Positions 18,841 to 27,752 of a stretch of 50,454 nt of DNA are shown in pieces. Origin of the DNA: Oribacterium sp. NK2B42 (GTDB taxonomy: Bacteria > Bacillota > Clostridia > Lachnospirales > Lachnospiraceae); contig NZ_KE384191.1 of NCBI RefSeq assembly GCF_000424445.1, forward strand, positions 1-50,454, written 5' to 3'. Every line of letters begins with the position of its first letter. Position 1 is the stretch's first letter. A program made the translations under genes and the position numbers. The notes beneath the pieces are model-generated. The model was not told where the DNA came from, did no database searches, and was given only the letters and a program-made list of their open reading frames with translations.

Positions 18841-19401
18841 TTAAGCAGTCTTTGTGTAGTGCATCTTTGAGCCATCAACATTTGTGATGATCATCTCACC
18901 GTTGTTGAAGTCATACTGGAGACCGTTGATAACACTTACATAGTGATTTGTTCCCATGAAAGAAACCTGTGATGTTGTGCCACCCATTCCGTTAGCTCTC
19001 TCGATGATTGTAAGAGACTTGTCTGAGTTAGCAGATACTTCACGTGTATCAAGGAAAGTTGCAGGCATAGCAGCCGCACCGTTGTTAGGCTCTGTGTATA
19101 CCCATGTATATGTACCGATCACAGAAATTGATGCATTTGTGTCAGTGTTTAATGCATTTGGAATCCACTTTCCGTCAGCACCTACGAAATATCCATCAGG
19201 TGTCCATGTGTTTGTGAGCATATGTCCATCTGACCCTAAATAGTAGTTACCTACCCACTGATTAGCGGCTAACTGACCGTTGCTCCTTAAATAGTACCAT
19301 AAATTACCGTTGGCGATCCACTGGCCTGCCATGGCTGTCATAGCTGATCCTGCGATCATAAATGCAGCAATCCCTGCTGTTAAAAGCTTCTTTAACTTCA
19401 T
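18841..19401 (-). CDS. Secreted protein with wall-binding repeats
   Basis: The 186-residue product has a clear signal peptide (MKLKKLLTAGIAAFMIAGSA, cleavage after AMA-G). Choline-binding-type repeats follow (GQWIANGNLWYYLRSNGQLA, then NQWVGNYYLGSDGHM and GYFVGADGKWI). The second half (about 90-186) is a beta-rich domain without a family I know. The start at 19401 is fixed by AGGAGGGTTAGGA. It has its own promoter (19511-19538) and terminator (18788-18821), so it is monocistronic. Confidence 0.8.
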   Translation of the reverse strand: MKLKKLLTAGIAAFMIAGSAMTAMAGQWIANGNLWYYLRSNGQLAANQWVGNYYLGSDGHMLTNTWTPDGYFVGADGKWIPNALNTDTNASISVIGTYTWVYTEPNNGAAAMPATFLDTREVSANSDKSLTIIERANGMGGTTSQVSFMGTNHYVSVINGLQYDFNNGEMIITNVDGSKMHYTKTA

Positions 19402-19510
19402 TCCTAACCCTCCTGGATTTAAAACATTATTTGCGCATGCACTGCTTTTGAGTGATACGCTGTGTATGTGAGAGAAATATATTGTCCCCTCATACAGTTT
19501 AAACATCAGA

Positions 19511-19538
19511 AGTATAACATCAGAATGCTTAAATGCAA
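19511..19538 (-). promoter_or_regulatory. Promoter of the minus-strand wall-binding gene
   Basis: Minus strand TTGCAT (19538-19533), 16-nt spacer, TATACT (19516-19511). The TTCTGATGTT string is repeated in and after this promoter, which might be an operator. The rest of the 19539-19855 gap is AT-rich with no gene seen. Confidence 0.45.
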
Positions 19539-19855
19539 GTCTGATGCAGGAAATTTTAAAATTTTGACAGGAAAGTTAATATTTTCACAGACAGACTCTG
19601 TTCAATTCTTATATTATATAGTGATTATAAAAATTCTATTAAATTTTCCCATGAGGGCGCACAACAAAGTTCTAGTGGAAATTTAATCCATTTTTTAAGA
19701 ATTTTGGGCAAAATTACTATATTTTGCTTATATTTGAATTATCTTAAGTCGACGTATCAGTAAAGGATTTGTTTAGAATTTTTATCGGATTTTAATAATG
19801 GTGCCTCAGGATTCACCTAAGGAATCATACTCGTGTTTTATATGCAGGAAATCAT

Positions 19856-20734
19856 ATGGACCATACAAGCATTGGATTTACTATTTACATTCTGACTTTA
19901 GCATTTGTTTTTGGAACTGTTTTTGGTAGTTTTATCGATTGTATGGCCTGGCGTATTGTAAAACAGGAGAGTGTTCTCAACGGACGCTCCCACTGTGATG
20001 TGTGCGGGGCACAGCTCACAGCAGGAGATCTGATACCTATAGTGTCGTATTTGAAATCCGGTGGAAAATGCAGTCACTGCGGTGCGAAGATAAGCCCGGA
20101 ATCAACATGGGTAGAATTACTTCTGGGTGTAACCTCAGTAGTACTGGTTTTAAAATTCGATCTGTCCTTCACAGCGCTAAGATTTATGGGACTTGCAGTT
20201 ATCCTCATGGGACTTAGTCTTGTGGATTTAAAGACCTACATAATTCCGGACAGATTTCATGTCCTGGGGATCATCTGGTGGCTAATGACTCTGCCCCTGA
20301 TAGCACTCACTAAAGGACAGGGTCTGACTTCATACTTCGCAAGAGAAGTTTTGGGAGCCGAAGGTACTTCGTTACAGACAGGAACAGAATCCCTGAGTAC
20401 CCTTGAGCTGATGCTTCAGGATCTAAAGTATGGACTTATCAGTGCCTTTGGCATAGCGCTTTTTATGCTGGTACTGTCGATCATCTTCGACAAGGTTTCG
20501 GGAAAAGAGAGCCTTGGCGGCGGAGACATTAAACTACTGTTCATGACAGGACTTTATATGAGACCGGGGGTTGCGGTTTTTAATCTCATACTCAGCTGCA
20601 TCGTTGGACTCGTATTTGTATTTATATTAAAGAAAGAAAAGATCCCATTCGGACCATCCATCTCACTTGCTACCATGATTTCCATCCTGATAGGAAGTGA
20701 ATTTGTAGACTGGTACATTGGTCTTTTGTTTTAA
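19856..20734 (+). CDS. pilD: Type IV prepilin peptidase (A24 family)
   Basis: This 292-residue membrane protease removes the leader from type IV prepilins and N-methylates the new end. The N-terminal domain has the two zinc-binding pairs CDVC and CSHC. The catalytic aspartates of the A24 family are seen in LVDLKTYIIPD and GGGDIKLL. About seven or eight hydrophobic helices are present. It is followed 76 bp later by pilM, so pilD heads the pilus assembly cluster. Its expected substrates include the four prepilin-like proteins encoded at 30366-34443. Confidence 0.92.
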   Translation: MDHTSIGFTIYILTLAFVFGTVFGSFIDCMAWRIVKQESVLNGRSHCDVCGAQLTAGDLIPIVSYLKSGGKCSHCGAKISPESTWVELLLGVTSVVLVLKFDLSFTALRFMGLAVILMGLSLVDLKTYIIPDRFHVLGIIWWLMTLPLIALTKGQGLTSYFAREVLGAEGTSLQTGTESLSTLELMLQDLKYGLISAFGIALFMLVLSIIFDKVSGKESLGGGDIKLLFMTGLYMRPGVAVFNLILSCIVGLVFVFILKKEKIPFGPSISLATMISILIGSEFVDWYIGLLF

Positions 20735-20810
20735 ATGATTTTTGGGGAACCGGAACCCTTTGAAGAGGATTCCATTAAATAAAAAAGTACACATTAGTTA
20801 GGGGTTAATG

Positions 20811-22766
20811 ATGAGAATCAATAAGGTAGTCGGCATCAGCATAGGAAATTACCGTATATCGGTTTCTTATGTGGTTAAAAGACAATTAAGGAGCTACTTT
20901 TATGAGAACGTACCGGACAATGCTGTAAAAGAAGGCATGATCCAGTACTGGGATGCTATGTCCGAATTTCTCCGTGACACTCTGAAACAGCACGGGATCA
21001 AATGTAAAAATGTTATCTTCAGTGTGCCTCTAAACGGTGTTTATATCCGTAACATAGAGCTGCCTCTTATGAATCTACAGCAGCTTGAACTGAATCTGCC
21101 CTTTGAGTTCCATGATTACATTTCTGATAGTTCAGACAAATATTTCTATGACTATGCGGTAATAGAAAAGACAGATAAGAGCATGAGACTTCAGGCCGTA
21201 GCCTGCAGTAAGGATCTCATTGAACGCTACCGTAAGATGGCGAAGGCTGCAAAGCTTGTACCCATCGGACTGGTGCCGGATGTTATCGGAATCCAGAGAA
21301 TTCTGAGTGCATACAGACAGCAATTCTCGATCGAGGAGCAGAAGGATTTTGCAATCCTTGACATGGGAGATGAGAGCTTCAAGATTCACTTCTATAATCA
21401 GGGAATATACAATGCTACAAGAACCTTTGAACCCGGCGGGCAGGCATTGGCAGAAAAAATAAGCGAGATAAACGGTACAGATATACATATCTCGCATCTT
21501 GCCCTGGAAGATAATCTCAATAATATTCAGTCTCATCCTGCTTTGGTTCAGATATATGAAAGCAGAGCTGTTGAGATCATGAGAGCTCTTAACTTCTATA
21601 GCTACAGCAATAACAATAACAATATCGATACTCTGTATTATTGCGGCGGAGTCAGCAATATCAGAAAATTTATAAAGGTTCTTTCGGAAACAGTCAATCT
21701 TCCGGTGAGACCTTTAGGCGATCTGGTAGCTGTTATGGATGATGAAGTTAGAGACAGCTTCATTTCCTGTCCCCAAAGCCATGGCATCACCCTTGATCCC
21801 GAATATGAACCTAAGCCTTTGACTGCAGAGGAAGCCGACAGGTTCAGAGCTCATATCGAACAGTACGAACAGCAAAAGATTGATTCCTTTAAGGACAAAG
21901 AGTACGGAGGCTCCGTAGATATGCCAGCCTCCGAAATTAAGATGACTTCTGATCATACAGACCTTAACTCTCTGGCTTCACAGGTTAGCAGGGCTGTTGG
22001 AGCCGGAAGACAGGCAACACCGATGCCTGCTGCAGAGCCGGTAATACAGCCGGTTGCAGAAGCAGTGAGTGAGTCTCAGCCTGTAGTACAGCCGATAGTC
22101 GAGAACATGTGGAAACCGGCGGTTTCGGAAGCTGTGCCGGTGATACCAGGCATACCGAATCCGGTTACTTCCGAAGTTGTTCCTCGGATCATACCATCAT
22201 CAGAGCCGAGAAATCCGGAGTCAGTACCTGTTATGCAAGCTGCACCGGAGCAGACTACTTCTGAAGTTGTACCTCTGATCATACCTGCATCAGAGACAGA
22301 GGCTTCAGAATCCGTTCCGAAAATAGAAACTACACCGGAACCGGAAATACAGCCGGTTATCAAATCGACACGCGAACCAGAAATTACAGAATTGGCAGCT
22401 TCAGCTCCACTTAGTTCACAGGATCTGAAACAGTTTACAGATAATTCAGAGCTTAGACCGATTGGCTTGGATGACAATGTTCAAACCATGGAAACAAAGG
22501 CTGAACCTGTTCAGAATACATCTCCGGTCATTAAGACAGAACCGGAACCTGTCCAGGAGAAACTTCCAGTGATCAAATCAGTGGAAGAGCCTGCAGAAAA
22601 CGATTTTGCTGCAAGACTCATCAGACTAAACGACTATAAGGATGATCCTGTCAAAGAATCCGATGATCAATGGGTGAAACATTTGGACGAAGACGAATAT
22701 GAGTCGGAAACAGATAAAGCTATAGACGAACTTACTGAAAGATTTTTAAAAGGACAAAGTTCATAA
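20811..22766 (+). CDS. pilM: Type IV pilus assembly protein PilM with long Pro/Glu-rich tail
   Basis: Residues about 1-340 form the actin-like ATPase fold of PilM: VVGISIGNYRISVSYV at the start, FAILDMGDESFKIHFY as second phosphate loop, and YYCGGVSNIRKF near its end. PilM is cytoplasmic and links PilN to the motor. Unusually, residues about 370-650 form a disordered Pro/Glu/Val-rich tail with repeats such as 'TSEVVP(R/L)IIP(S/A)SE' and 'EPVQ...PVIK'. Of the two tandem ATGs (20808, 20811) the second is better spaced from AGGGG (20800-20804). pilN follows 21 bp downstream. Confidence 0.85.
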   Translation: MRINKVVGISIGNYRISVSYVVKRQLRSYFYENVPDNAVKEGMIQYWDAMSEFLRDTLKQHGIKCKNVIFSVPLNGVYIRNIELPLMNLQQLELNLPFEFHDYISDSSDKYFYDYAVIEKTDKSMRLQAVACSKDLIERYRKMAKAAKLVPIGLVPDVIGIQRILSAYRQQFSIEEQKDFAILDMGDESFKIHFYNQGIYNATRTFEPGGQALAEKISEINGTDIHISHLALEDNLNNIQSHPALVQIYESRAVEIMRALNFYSYSNNNNNIDTLYYCGGVSNIRKFIKVLSETVNLPVRPLGDLVAVMDDEVRDSFISCPQSHGITLDPEYEPKPLTAEEADRFRAHIEQYEQQKIDSFKDKEYGGSVDMPASEIKMTSDHTDLNSLASQVSRAVGAGRQATPMPAAEPVIQPVAEAVSESQPVVQPIVENMWKPAVSEAVPVIPGIPNPVTSEVVPRIIPSSEPRNPESVPVMQAAPEQTTSEVVPLIIPASETEASESVPKIETTPEPEIQPVIKSTREPEITELAASAPLSSQDLKQFTDNSELRPIGLDDNVQTMETKAEPVQNTSPVIKTEPEPVQEKLPVIKSVEEPAENDFAARLIRLNDYKDDPVKESDDQWVKHLDEDEYESETDKAIDELTERFLKGQSS

Positions 22767-22787
22767 ATATAAGGGGAGGGGACCGAT

Positions 22788-23930
22788 TTGGCAGCAAAGG
22801 CTAGTATAAACAGAATACAGATCGGTAAGAGTAGGAAGTATCCTGTCAAGAAAACCATAAATCTCATGTATAAAGAGAAAACGAGAAGTGATATCGTTTT
22901 CACTTTATTGATATTTATGTTGTATCTTGTTGCTTTGTATTTCTTCTCGAAATACGGAGTAATTGCACAGCTAAGTAAAGCCGACGAAGCAGAAAGTTTC
23001 TATAATCAAAAGCTTCAAGAGCTTCATGCTCTTCAAGCTGAAAATAATGAATATGCAAATGTGATCGCAGAGTATAGTCATTATGGGAATGGTTTCCTTA
23101 CTGATGGCGAGGTCGCAGCTCAGGACAGGATAACCATGCTGAATGTTCTCGATCAGCGTATTCATACCACAGGCGGTATCCAGAACATCAAGATCATTGA
23201 TAATACTGCACAGATAAACTTAGGCGTACCTGAGGCGGAAATGATCCCGGAAATCATAAAACAGCTTGAAGAGTCAGAGTATGTTGGGTATGTAACTGCT
23301 CAGACCGCAAGTACAGTCGATAAAAACAATGCCCAGATTGAAGTGGATGCTGATGGTAATGTTCTTACACCGCTGTATGTGGATGCTTCCATAACAGTAA
23401 ACTTCCGGTCACCTGCAGAGGTAGAGGCAGCACTTTCTAATGGTGAGACAGCAGTGGATGCTTACCTTGATGCAAGTCCGACAGGCTTTGCAACAGGTAC
23501 CAATGTTTATGTGCCGACGATCGTAGAGCAGCCTTCCGAAGATGCTGAAGGAACTGAAGAAAAGACAGAAGCTAAGAAAGAAGAAAACAAGGATACCAAA
23601 AAGGAAGATAAAAGCTCTAAAGATAATAAGTCAAAGTCTTCTTCGGATTCGAAATCTTCAAGCTCAAAGTCAAGTTCATCAAGCAGTAGTTCAGATGCCA
23701 AGGCTAAAGCACAGGCTGCACAGAAGGCAGCTGCTCAGGCTCAGGCAGCTGCTCAGGCTCAGGCACAACAACAGGCAGCTTCTTCCGCCAGCAGCCAGAC
23801 TGTATCTATTGATACAGATACAAGCCAGTTTGGTGGTAATGTTACTATTTCAGGAGGATCTCCGACATTAACGTCCGGATCACCGATTTCATTTTCGACA
23901 TCGGGTCCAACAGTTGGAACCGGAGCATAA
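22788..23930 (+). CDS. pilN: PilN-like pilus assembly protein, C-terminus cut by a tandem duplication
   Basis: The 380-residue protein has a basic N-terminus, one membrane helix (about 43-62), a coiled segment, and a periplasmic-type ferredoxin-like domain to about residue 240. A Lys/Glu/Ser/Ala/Gln low-complexity tail follows. This is the PilN layout; position between pilM and pilO supports it. The start is TTG 22788 after GGGGAGGGG. The stop at 23928-23930 arises inside a 20-bp tandem duplication (23909-23948). With one copy removed, the frame continues for 21 further codons (ASSDSSPVINSSFDPSSP and so on) to TAA at 24014-24016. The lost residues are outside the conserved domain, so function may survive. 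Confidence 0.8.
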   Translation: MAAKASINRIQIGKSRKYPVKKTINLMYKEKTRSDIVFTLLIFMLYLVALYFFSKYGVIAQLSKADEAESFYNQKLQELHALQAENNEYANVIAEYSHYGNGFLTDGEVAAQDRITMLNVLDQRIHTTGGIQNIKIIDNTAQINLGVPEAEMIPEIIKQLEESEYVGYVTAQTASTVDKNNAQIEVDADGNVLTPLYVDASITVNFRSPAEVEAALSNGETAVDAYLDASPTGFATGTNVYVPTIVEQPSEDAEGTEEKTEAKKEENKDTKKEDKSSKDNKSKSSSDSKSSSSKSSSSSSSSDAKAKAQAAQKAAAQAQAAAQAQAQQQAASSASSQTVSIDTDTSQFGGNVTISGGSPTLTSGSPISFSTSGPTVGTGA

Positions 23931-23948
23931 CAGTTGGAACCGGAGCAT
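23909..23948 (+). repeat. 20-bp perfect tandem duplication in pilN
   Basis: AACAGTTGGAACCGGAGCAT occurs at 23909-23928 and again at 23929-23948. The extra 20 bp shift the frame and create the pilN stop. Removing one copy restores an open frame to 24016. Confidence 0.95.
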
Positions 23949-24050
23949 CATCAGATTCAAGTCCTGTTATCAACTCAAGCTTTGATCCGTCCTCACCTTT
24001 GGGAACAGTAGATTAATCTATAAATCCATTATATTGATTTAGGAGCAAAA

Positions 24051-24755
24051 ATGCTGAAACGACCCTTTTCAAAATTTGAAAAATCATTTCTTCTCTTACT
24101 GGTCATACTTATGCTCGGTCTTGTTTACTACAGGTTTGTCAAGATTCCGGTAGAAGACAGGATAGCAGCTGCTGACACCTTTGAGATAGAACAGCAGATA
24201 GAGACTGAGTATAGAAAGAGACAACTTATTCAGTCAATGAAGGATGAGGTTTCCACTAATCAGGATACTATCACGGGAGTTGTGGCAACCTACGACAACT
24301 TCAAGTCAGAAGCCGCGCTGCTAAACTCTATATTTGTTCCTCTTGCCGAAAAGTATAACTACAGTTTTCAGACTCCTATAGCAACTGACGACACTGTAAG
24401 AAGAACTATTAATATCAGCTTTTCAACAGCAAACTACAGAGTATGCAGAGATATACTACAGAGGCTTCATGACAGTAAGTACAGATGCATGATAAGCAAT
24501 ATCACCATATCAGCTACGGATAAATCTTCAAATACCAACAAAACCTTGCTTACAAGCCCCATCAATTGCAATCTGAGCGTCACTTTCTATGAGACACTTA
24601 TCGGTGCAGCTACCACAGCGGGTCTTGATATGGGAAAGAGCAATACTTCAGGAGACTATGTCGGTCTTCGTAATGCTGATCTATCAGGTATTCATAGAAA
24701 CACACTGGAAACCATGGCGGAGTCAATTGCTGATGAGCATAGATTGAAGTATTAA
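24051..24755 (+). CDS. pilO: PilO-like pilus assembly protein
   Basis: The 234-residue protein has a short cytoplasmic N-terminus, one membrane helix (about 13-30), a coiled-coil stretch (about 35-75), and a small alpha/beta domain (about 85-190). This matches PilO, the PilN partner in the inner-membrane alignment complex. I rely on layout and gene order because PilO sequences are poorly conserved. It closes the pilD-pilM-pilN-pilO cluster, which ends at the terminator 24832-24868. The ATPases PilB/PilT, platform PilC and major pilin are not in this cluster. Confidence 0.75.
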   Translation: MLKRPFSKFEKSFLLLLVILMLGLVYYRFVKIPVEDRIAAADTFEIEQQIETEYRKRQLIQSMKDEVSTNQDTITGVVATYDNFKSEAALLNSIFVPLAEKYNYSFQTPIATDDTVRRTINISFSTANYRVCRDILQRLHDSKYRCMISNITISATDKSSNTNKTLLTSPINCNLSVTFYETLIGAATTAGLDMGKSNTSGDYVGLRNADLSGIHRNTLETMAESIADEHRLKY

Positions 24756-24831
24756 GAAGATTCGTACCGTTTACCATGAAACAAGATTATACAGGATCAG
24801 AAATTGGAACCTGATTAAGAATCAAAAACAG

Positions 24832-24868
24832 GGGAGCGTATACGGATGGCCATATACGCTCCCTTTTC
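24832..24868 (+). terminator. Terminator of the pil cluster
   Basis: GGGAGCGTATA (24832-24842) pairs perfectly with TATACGCTCCC (24853-24863), followed by TTTTC. Confidence 0.9.
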
Positions 24869-24896
24869 TTTGTATATTCACAATAGCAGATCATTT

Positions 24897-25187
24897 TCAC
24901 GATAATGCCGCTAACAATTCATTGGCGGATTTCACTATATCCGGATCAAAGCCTTCTTTAAGGAGTTTCTCATCTGAATAACCTTTCTTTAATCGTTTTG
25001 TAACTTCAGTTAACTCATTTACAACTTCGGCTCTTCCTTCGGCTCTTCCTTCAGCTCTTCCTTCATTTTTAGCTGCATCGAGTTCTGGTTTCATAAGTTT
25101 TATAAGAGCTTCGTTCATTTCCGGTACCTCCTTCAAATTCTGATAAATGGTAGAAAAAAATCATTAAGTATTCCAGCATTTATGCAG
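24897..25187 (-). pseudogene. Decayed partial copy of an Rpn nuclease C-terminus
   Basis: From about 25187 down, one frame reads LEVSCINAGILNDFFLPFIR then stop, which matches the neighbouring Rpn protein's VVSCINDGILKDFLL. The following frame (ATG 25118, 73 residues) reads from the EVPEMNEALIKLMKPELD segment through three GRAE repeats to a helical end (SDEKLLKEGFDPDIVKSANE). So two out-of-frame pieces of one Rpn tail are present and the nuclease core is gone. A good ribosome site (AAGGAGGT, 25126-25133) lies before ATG 25118, so the 73-residue piece may still be translated. Confidence 0.6.
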
Positions 25188-25194
25188 GAAACTT

Positions 25195-26094
25195 CTAAGG
25201 TAGGATTTTCTGTTTTTGGTCGTATTTTAAGTTACTTTGAACCTCTAATACAAGTTTTATCGGATAATCACAGAAGTCAGCAATCTGCTCTGGAGTTTTG
25301 CCTTTGCTGAGCATTTTAGAGATCTGATCACGTTGTTCTTCTTCGCGACCTTCTTCTCGTCCTTCTTGCTTTATGCCTTCAACAAAAGTTTTTTCATCAA
25401 ATTCTGTTAAAACCATACCAACAACCTCCGCCCTGTGGGCCAGTAAGAAATCTTTTAGTATTCCATCATTTATGCAGGATACTACTGCAGCATCTACAGC
25501 TACAGTAATATCCTTGATTTCTTTCATTTTATCACGGATTCGCTCTATGAACATCATGTATTCATGTAATGGTTTGCATTTTGATCTGAGGACATCGTTC
25601 TTTCCGTTATTCAGGTTATACATGACAGCTGTCCATTCAAAATCATCGGACTTATCAGGATTAATAAAAGCATCTGATAGTTTCATTTTTTCAACCGGAG
25701 GAATTTCCGTTAAACCGTTATAAAATACGATGTATCGAGGTGTTGGTATTTTCACAAGAGTTTTGCCATAAATATTTAAAGCATTGGTTTTAATGTACTT
25801 GCTGTACATTTGTCCAAAGTACATCAGACCCCTCAGCGGCATATTTGGATTATAGCTGCTTTGTTGTTCCCAAAGGCTAAGATAGCTGTCCAAAATAAGT
25901 GCAACATCATTTTTCATTTTGATGTATATTACATCCTCAATAGTGTAAAACTCAAGGTCCGATACATCCTTGTAATCGGTATTGTTTATAGCATTGTAAA
26001 GATCAAGGGCATAAGCCTTGTTTTCTTCGTGCCCGAATATAAAACGAAATAGTCTGTCTTTATATTTATCATTGATTTTGAAATTGTCGCTCAT
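25195..26094 (-). CDS. Rpn family recombination-promoting nuclease
   Basis: The 299-residue protein belongs to the PD-(D/E)XK Rpn/transposase_31-like family. The core runs over residues about 8-125: YKDRLFRFIFGHEENKAYAL, then the acidic strand around D63-D69, and the W-E76-Q-Q motif before NPNMPLRGLMYFGQMYSKYI and KIPTPRYIVFYNGL. Rpn proteins are DNA nucleases linked to RecA-independent recombination or phage defence. A charged 'EGREEGREEEQ' stretch near residue 245 often varies by repeat slippage. The last ~10 residues run into a decayed second copy downstream, suggesting the original 3' end was rearranged. AAGGAACATAT precedes the start. Confidence 0.88.
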   Translation of the reverse strand: MSDNFKINDKYKDRLFRFIFGHEENKAYALDLYNAINNTDYKDVSDLEFYTIEDVIYIKMKNDVALILDSYLSLWEQQSSYNPNMPLRGLMYFGQMYSKYIKTNALNIYGKTLVKIPTPRYIVFYNGLTEIPPVEKMKLSDAFINPDKSDDFEWTAVMYNLNNGKNDVLRSKCKPLHEYMMFIERIRDKMKEIKDITVAVDAAVVSCINDGILKDFLLAHRAEVVGMVLTEFDEKTFVEGIKQEGREEGREEEQRDQISKMLSKGKTPEQIADFCDYPIKLVLEVQSNLKYDQKQKILP

Positions 26095-26567
26095 ATATGT
26101 TCCTTATGATTTTTGATGATTTTTAGATAATTTGAAACCGGATGATATGTTCCGAAAGAGATTTATAAAAAGATAAGATAGATTATATTTTATGAATCAG
26201 TACTGATGCCCAATGCATTAGCTTGCTTTGGTGAACAACATGATACAATGATTTAATTGATTCTGTCAATATGGTTTGAAATTAGACTATACATTGGAAA
26301 TATAATAATTTTCAGAGTAGAAGAGAGAACATATTAGTGTTACTATAAAAATTATAAAGCAAAATTAAAATGACATGTGAAACCGGTTAGATAGTCATCG
26401 TTCTTCGTAGTGAAGATGGAGAATTTACAGAACCAATCCTTGATTAACTGAATGTAGTAAATAAAGCAGATATTGAGTGGATTGACAGATATACTCCTGT
26501 AAGTGATAATCCGGAGATAGTTAAGTAGGTATCGGTATGCCAGGAATAAGTGAGGTTATATTTATTT
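26095..26567. other. Intergenic region with a possible gene remnant
   Basis: AT-rich. At 26391-26529 the plus strand reads, in one frame with a single internal stop (TAA 26443-26445), IVIVLRSEDGEFTEPILD, stop, LNVVNKADIEWIDRYTPVSD and on to stop. The coherent amino-acid use suggests the end of a decayed gene, but I do not recognise it. Nothing else is clear in the gap. Confidence 0.25.
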
Positions 26568-27752
26568 ATGAAAAATAATATTTCAATATTTCTTAACTTA
26601 ATATGTATAACCCTAATTATGACGGGATGCAGCAAAGCTTCACCGGTTGAGACAAGTACAGCTCACGAAGCAGTTTCTACTGTGTCATCAGGCTATGTGA
26701 ACAGAGCTGATGATGGTCGGATAATCGTAGGTATCAGCATGCCCGATCAGCAGCTTGAGAGGTGGAACCGGGACGGAGCCTTCCTGAAATCCGAATTTGA
26801 AAAATACGGTTATGAGGTTATTCTTTCCTATGCTGATAATCTGATAGATAAGCAGATCAAAGAACTTCGGAATATGATAGATGAAGGTGTGGACCTCGTT
26901 GTGGTATCTGCCATAGACGGTGGAACTCTTTCATCAGTGCTGGATGAGGCATCTCAGGCAGGCGTCAAAGTAATTGCCTATGACAGACTTCTCATGGATA
27001 CGGATATGGTTGATTACTATGTGTCTTTCGACAATTACATCGTGGGGGAGCTTCAGGCAAGATATGTTATAGACGCACTTAAGCTAGATGCTTCTGATGA
27101 AACCCGGAATATAGAGATTGTGACCGGAGATCCTGTAGATAATAATGCACGTTATTTTTATAACGGAGAGATGGATACTCTGGCTCCTTATTTTGAGAAA
27201 GGTAAGCTTAATATAGTCTCCGGACAGAAGGATTTCTATGTGACAGCTACAGGAACCTGGTCTACTGAGATTGCACAGCAGCGTATGCAGATCATTTTGA
27301 ATTCATATTATAAGCACAACAGGCTCGATGCAGTAGTATGTGCCAATGACTCCACTGCCTTAGGAGCTGTTAATGCTATAAAAAGTGACTACTCTCAGAA
27401 CAATAAAGTGATTGTTACGGGACAGGACGCCGACGTGGATAATGTTTATAATATACTGTCCGGGAATCAGAGTATGACAGTATTTAAGGCGCTGAAAAAC
27501 GAAGCCATAGTGACGGTTGATCTGACAAGGGCTGTTCTGGAGGGAGATTCCCCGGATGAGAAGCTGATAGAAGAGAGCGGTTGGGATTTTGAATGCAGAT
27601 ATGATACCACAAGCTACAACAACGGTAGAAAAAATGTGAAATCATATCTGCTTATCCCCAAGGTTTTGGATAGCAGCAATATTAAAAAAGAACTCTTTGA
27701 TACCGGCTATTATACCTATGATTCAGACGGAAATATCGTTCCGGGAGAATAG
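26568..27752 (+). CDS. Sugar-type substrate-binding lipoprotein (Peripla_BP_4)
   Basis: The product of about 394 residues has a lipoprotein signal (MKNNISIFLNLICITLIM then TGC). It then has a periplasmic-binding fold of the XylF/ChvE kind: IIVGISMPDQQLERWNRDG at the start, 'GVDLVVVSAIDGGTL', 'VIAYDRLL', and 'VVCANDSTALGAVNA' in the second lobe. It should bind a sugar outside the cell. No permease or ATPase genes are adjacent, so it may serve a distant ABC transporter or a sensory system. ATG 26568 is preferred; the in-frame GTG at 26550 is less well placed for the signal peptide. Its 3' end overlaps the convergent diguanylate cyclase gene by 30 bp. Confidence 0.85.
   Translation: MKNNISIFLNLICITLIMTGCSKASPVETSTAHEAVSTVSSGYVNRADDGRIIVGISMPDQQLERWNRDGAFLKSEFEKYGYEVILSYADNLIDKQIKELRNMIDEGVDLVVVSAIDGGTLSSVLDEASQAGVKVIAYDRLLMDTDMVDYYVSFDNYIVGELQARYVIDALKLDASDETRNIEIVTGDPVDNNARYFYNGEMDTLAPYFEKGKLNIVSGQKDFYVTATGTWSTEIAQQRMQIILNSYYKHNRLDAVVCANDSTALGAVNAIKSDYSQNNKVIVTGQDADVDNVYNILSGNQSMTVFKALKNEAIVTVDLTRAVLEGDSPDEKLIEESGWDFECRYDTTSYNNGRKNVKSYLLIPKVLDSSNIKKELFDTGYYTYDSDGNIVPGE

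Noticed and set aside
26391-26529. Named gene in the gap before the sugar-binding lipoprotein
   Set aside because: A coherent but stop-interrupted frame is visible, yet I cannot assign it to any family, so it is only noted as a possible remnant.
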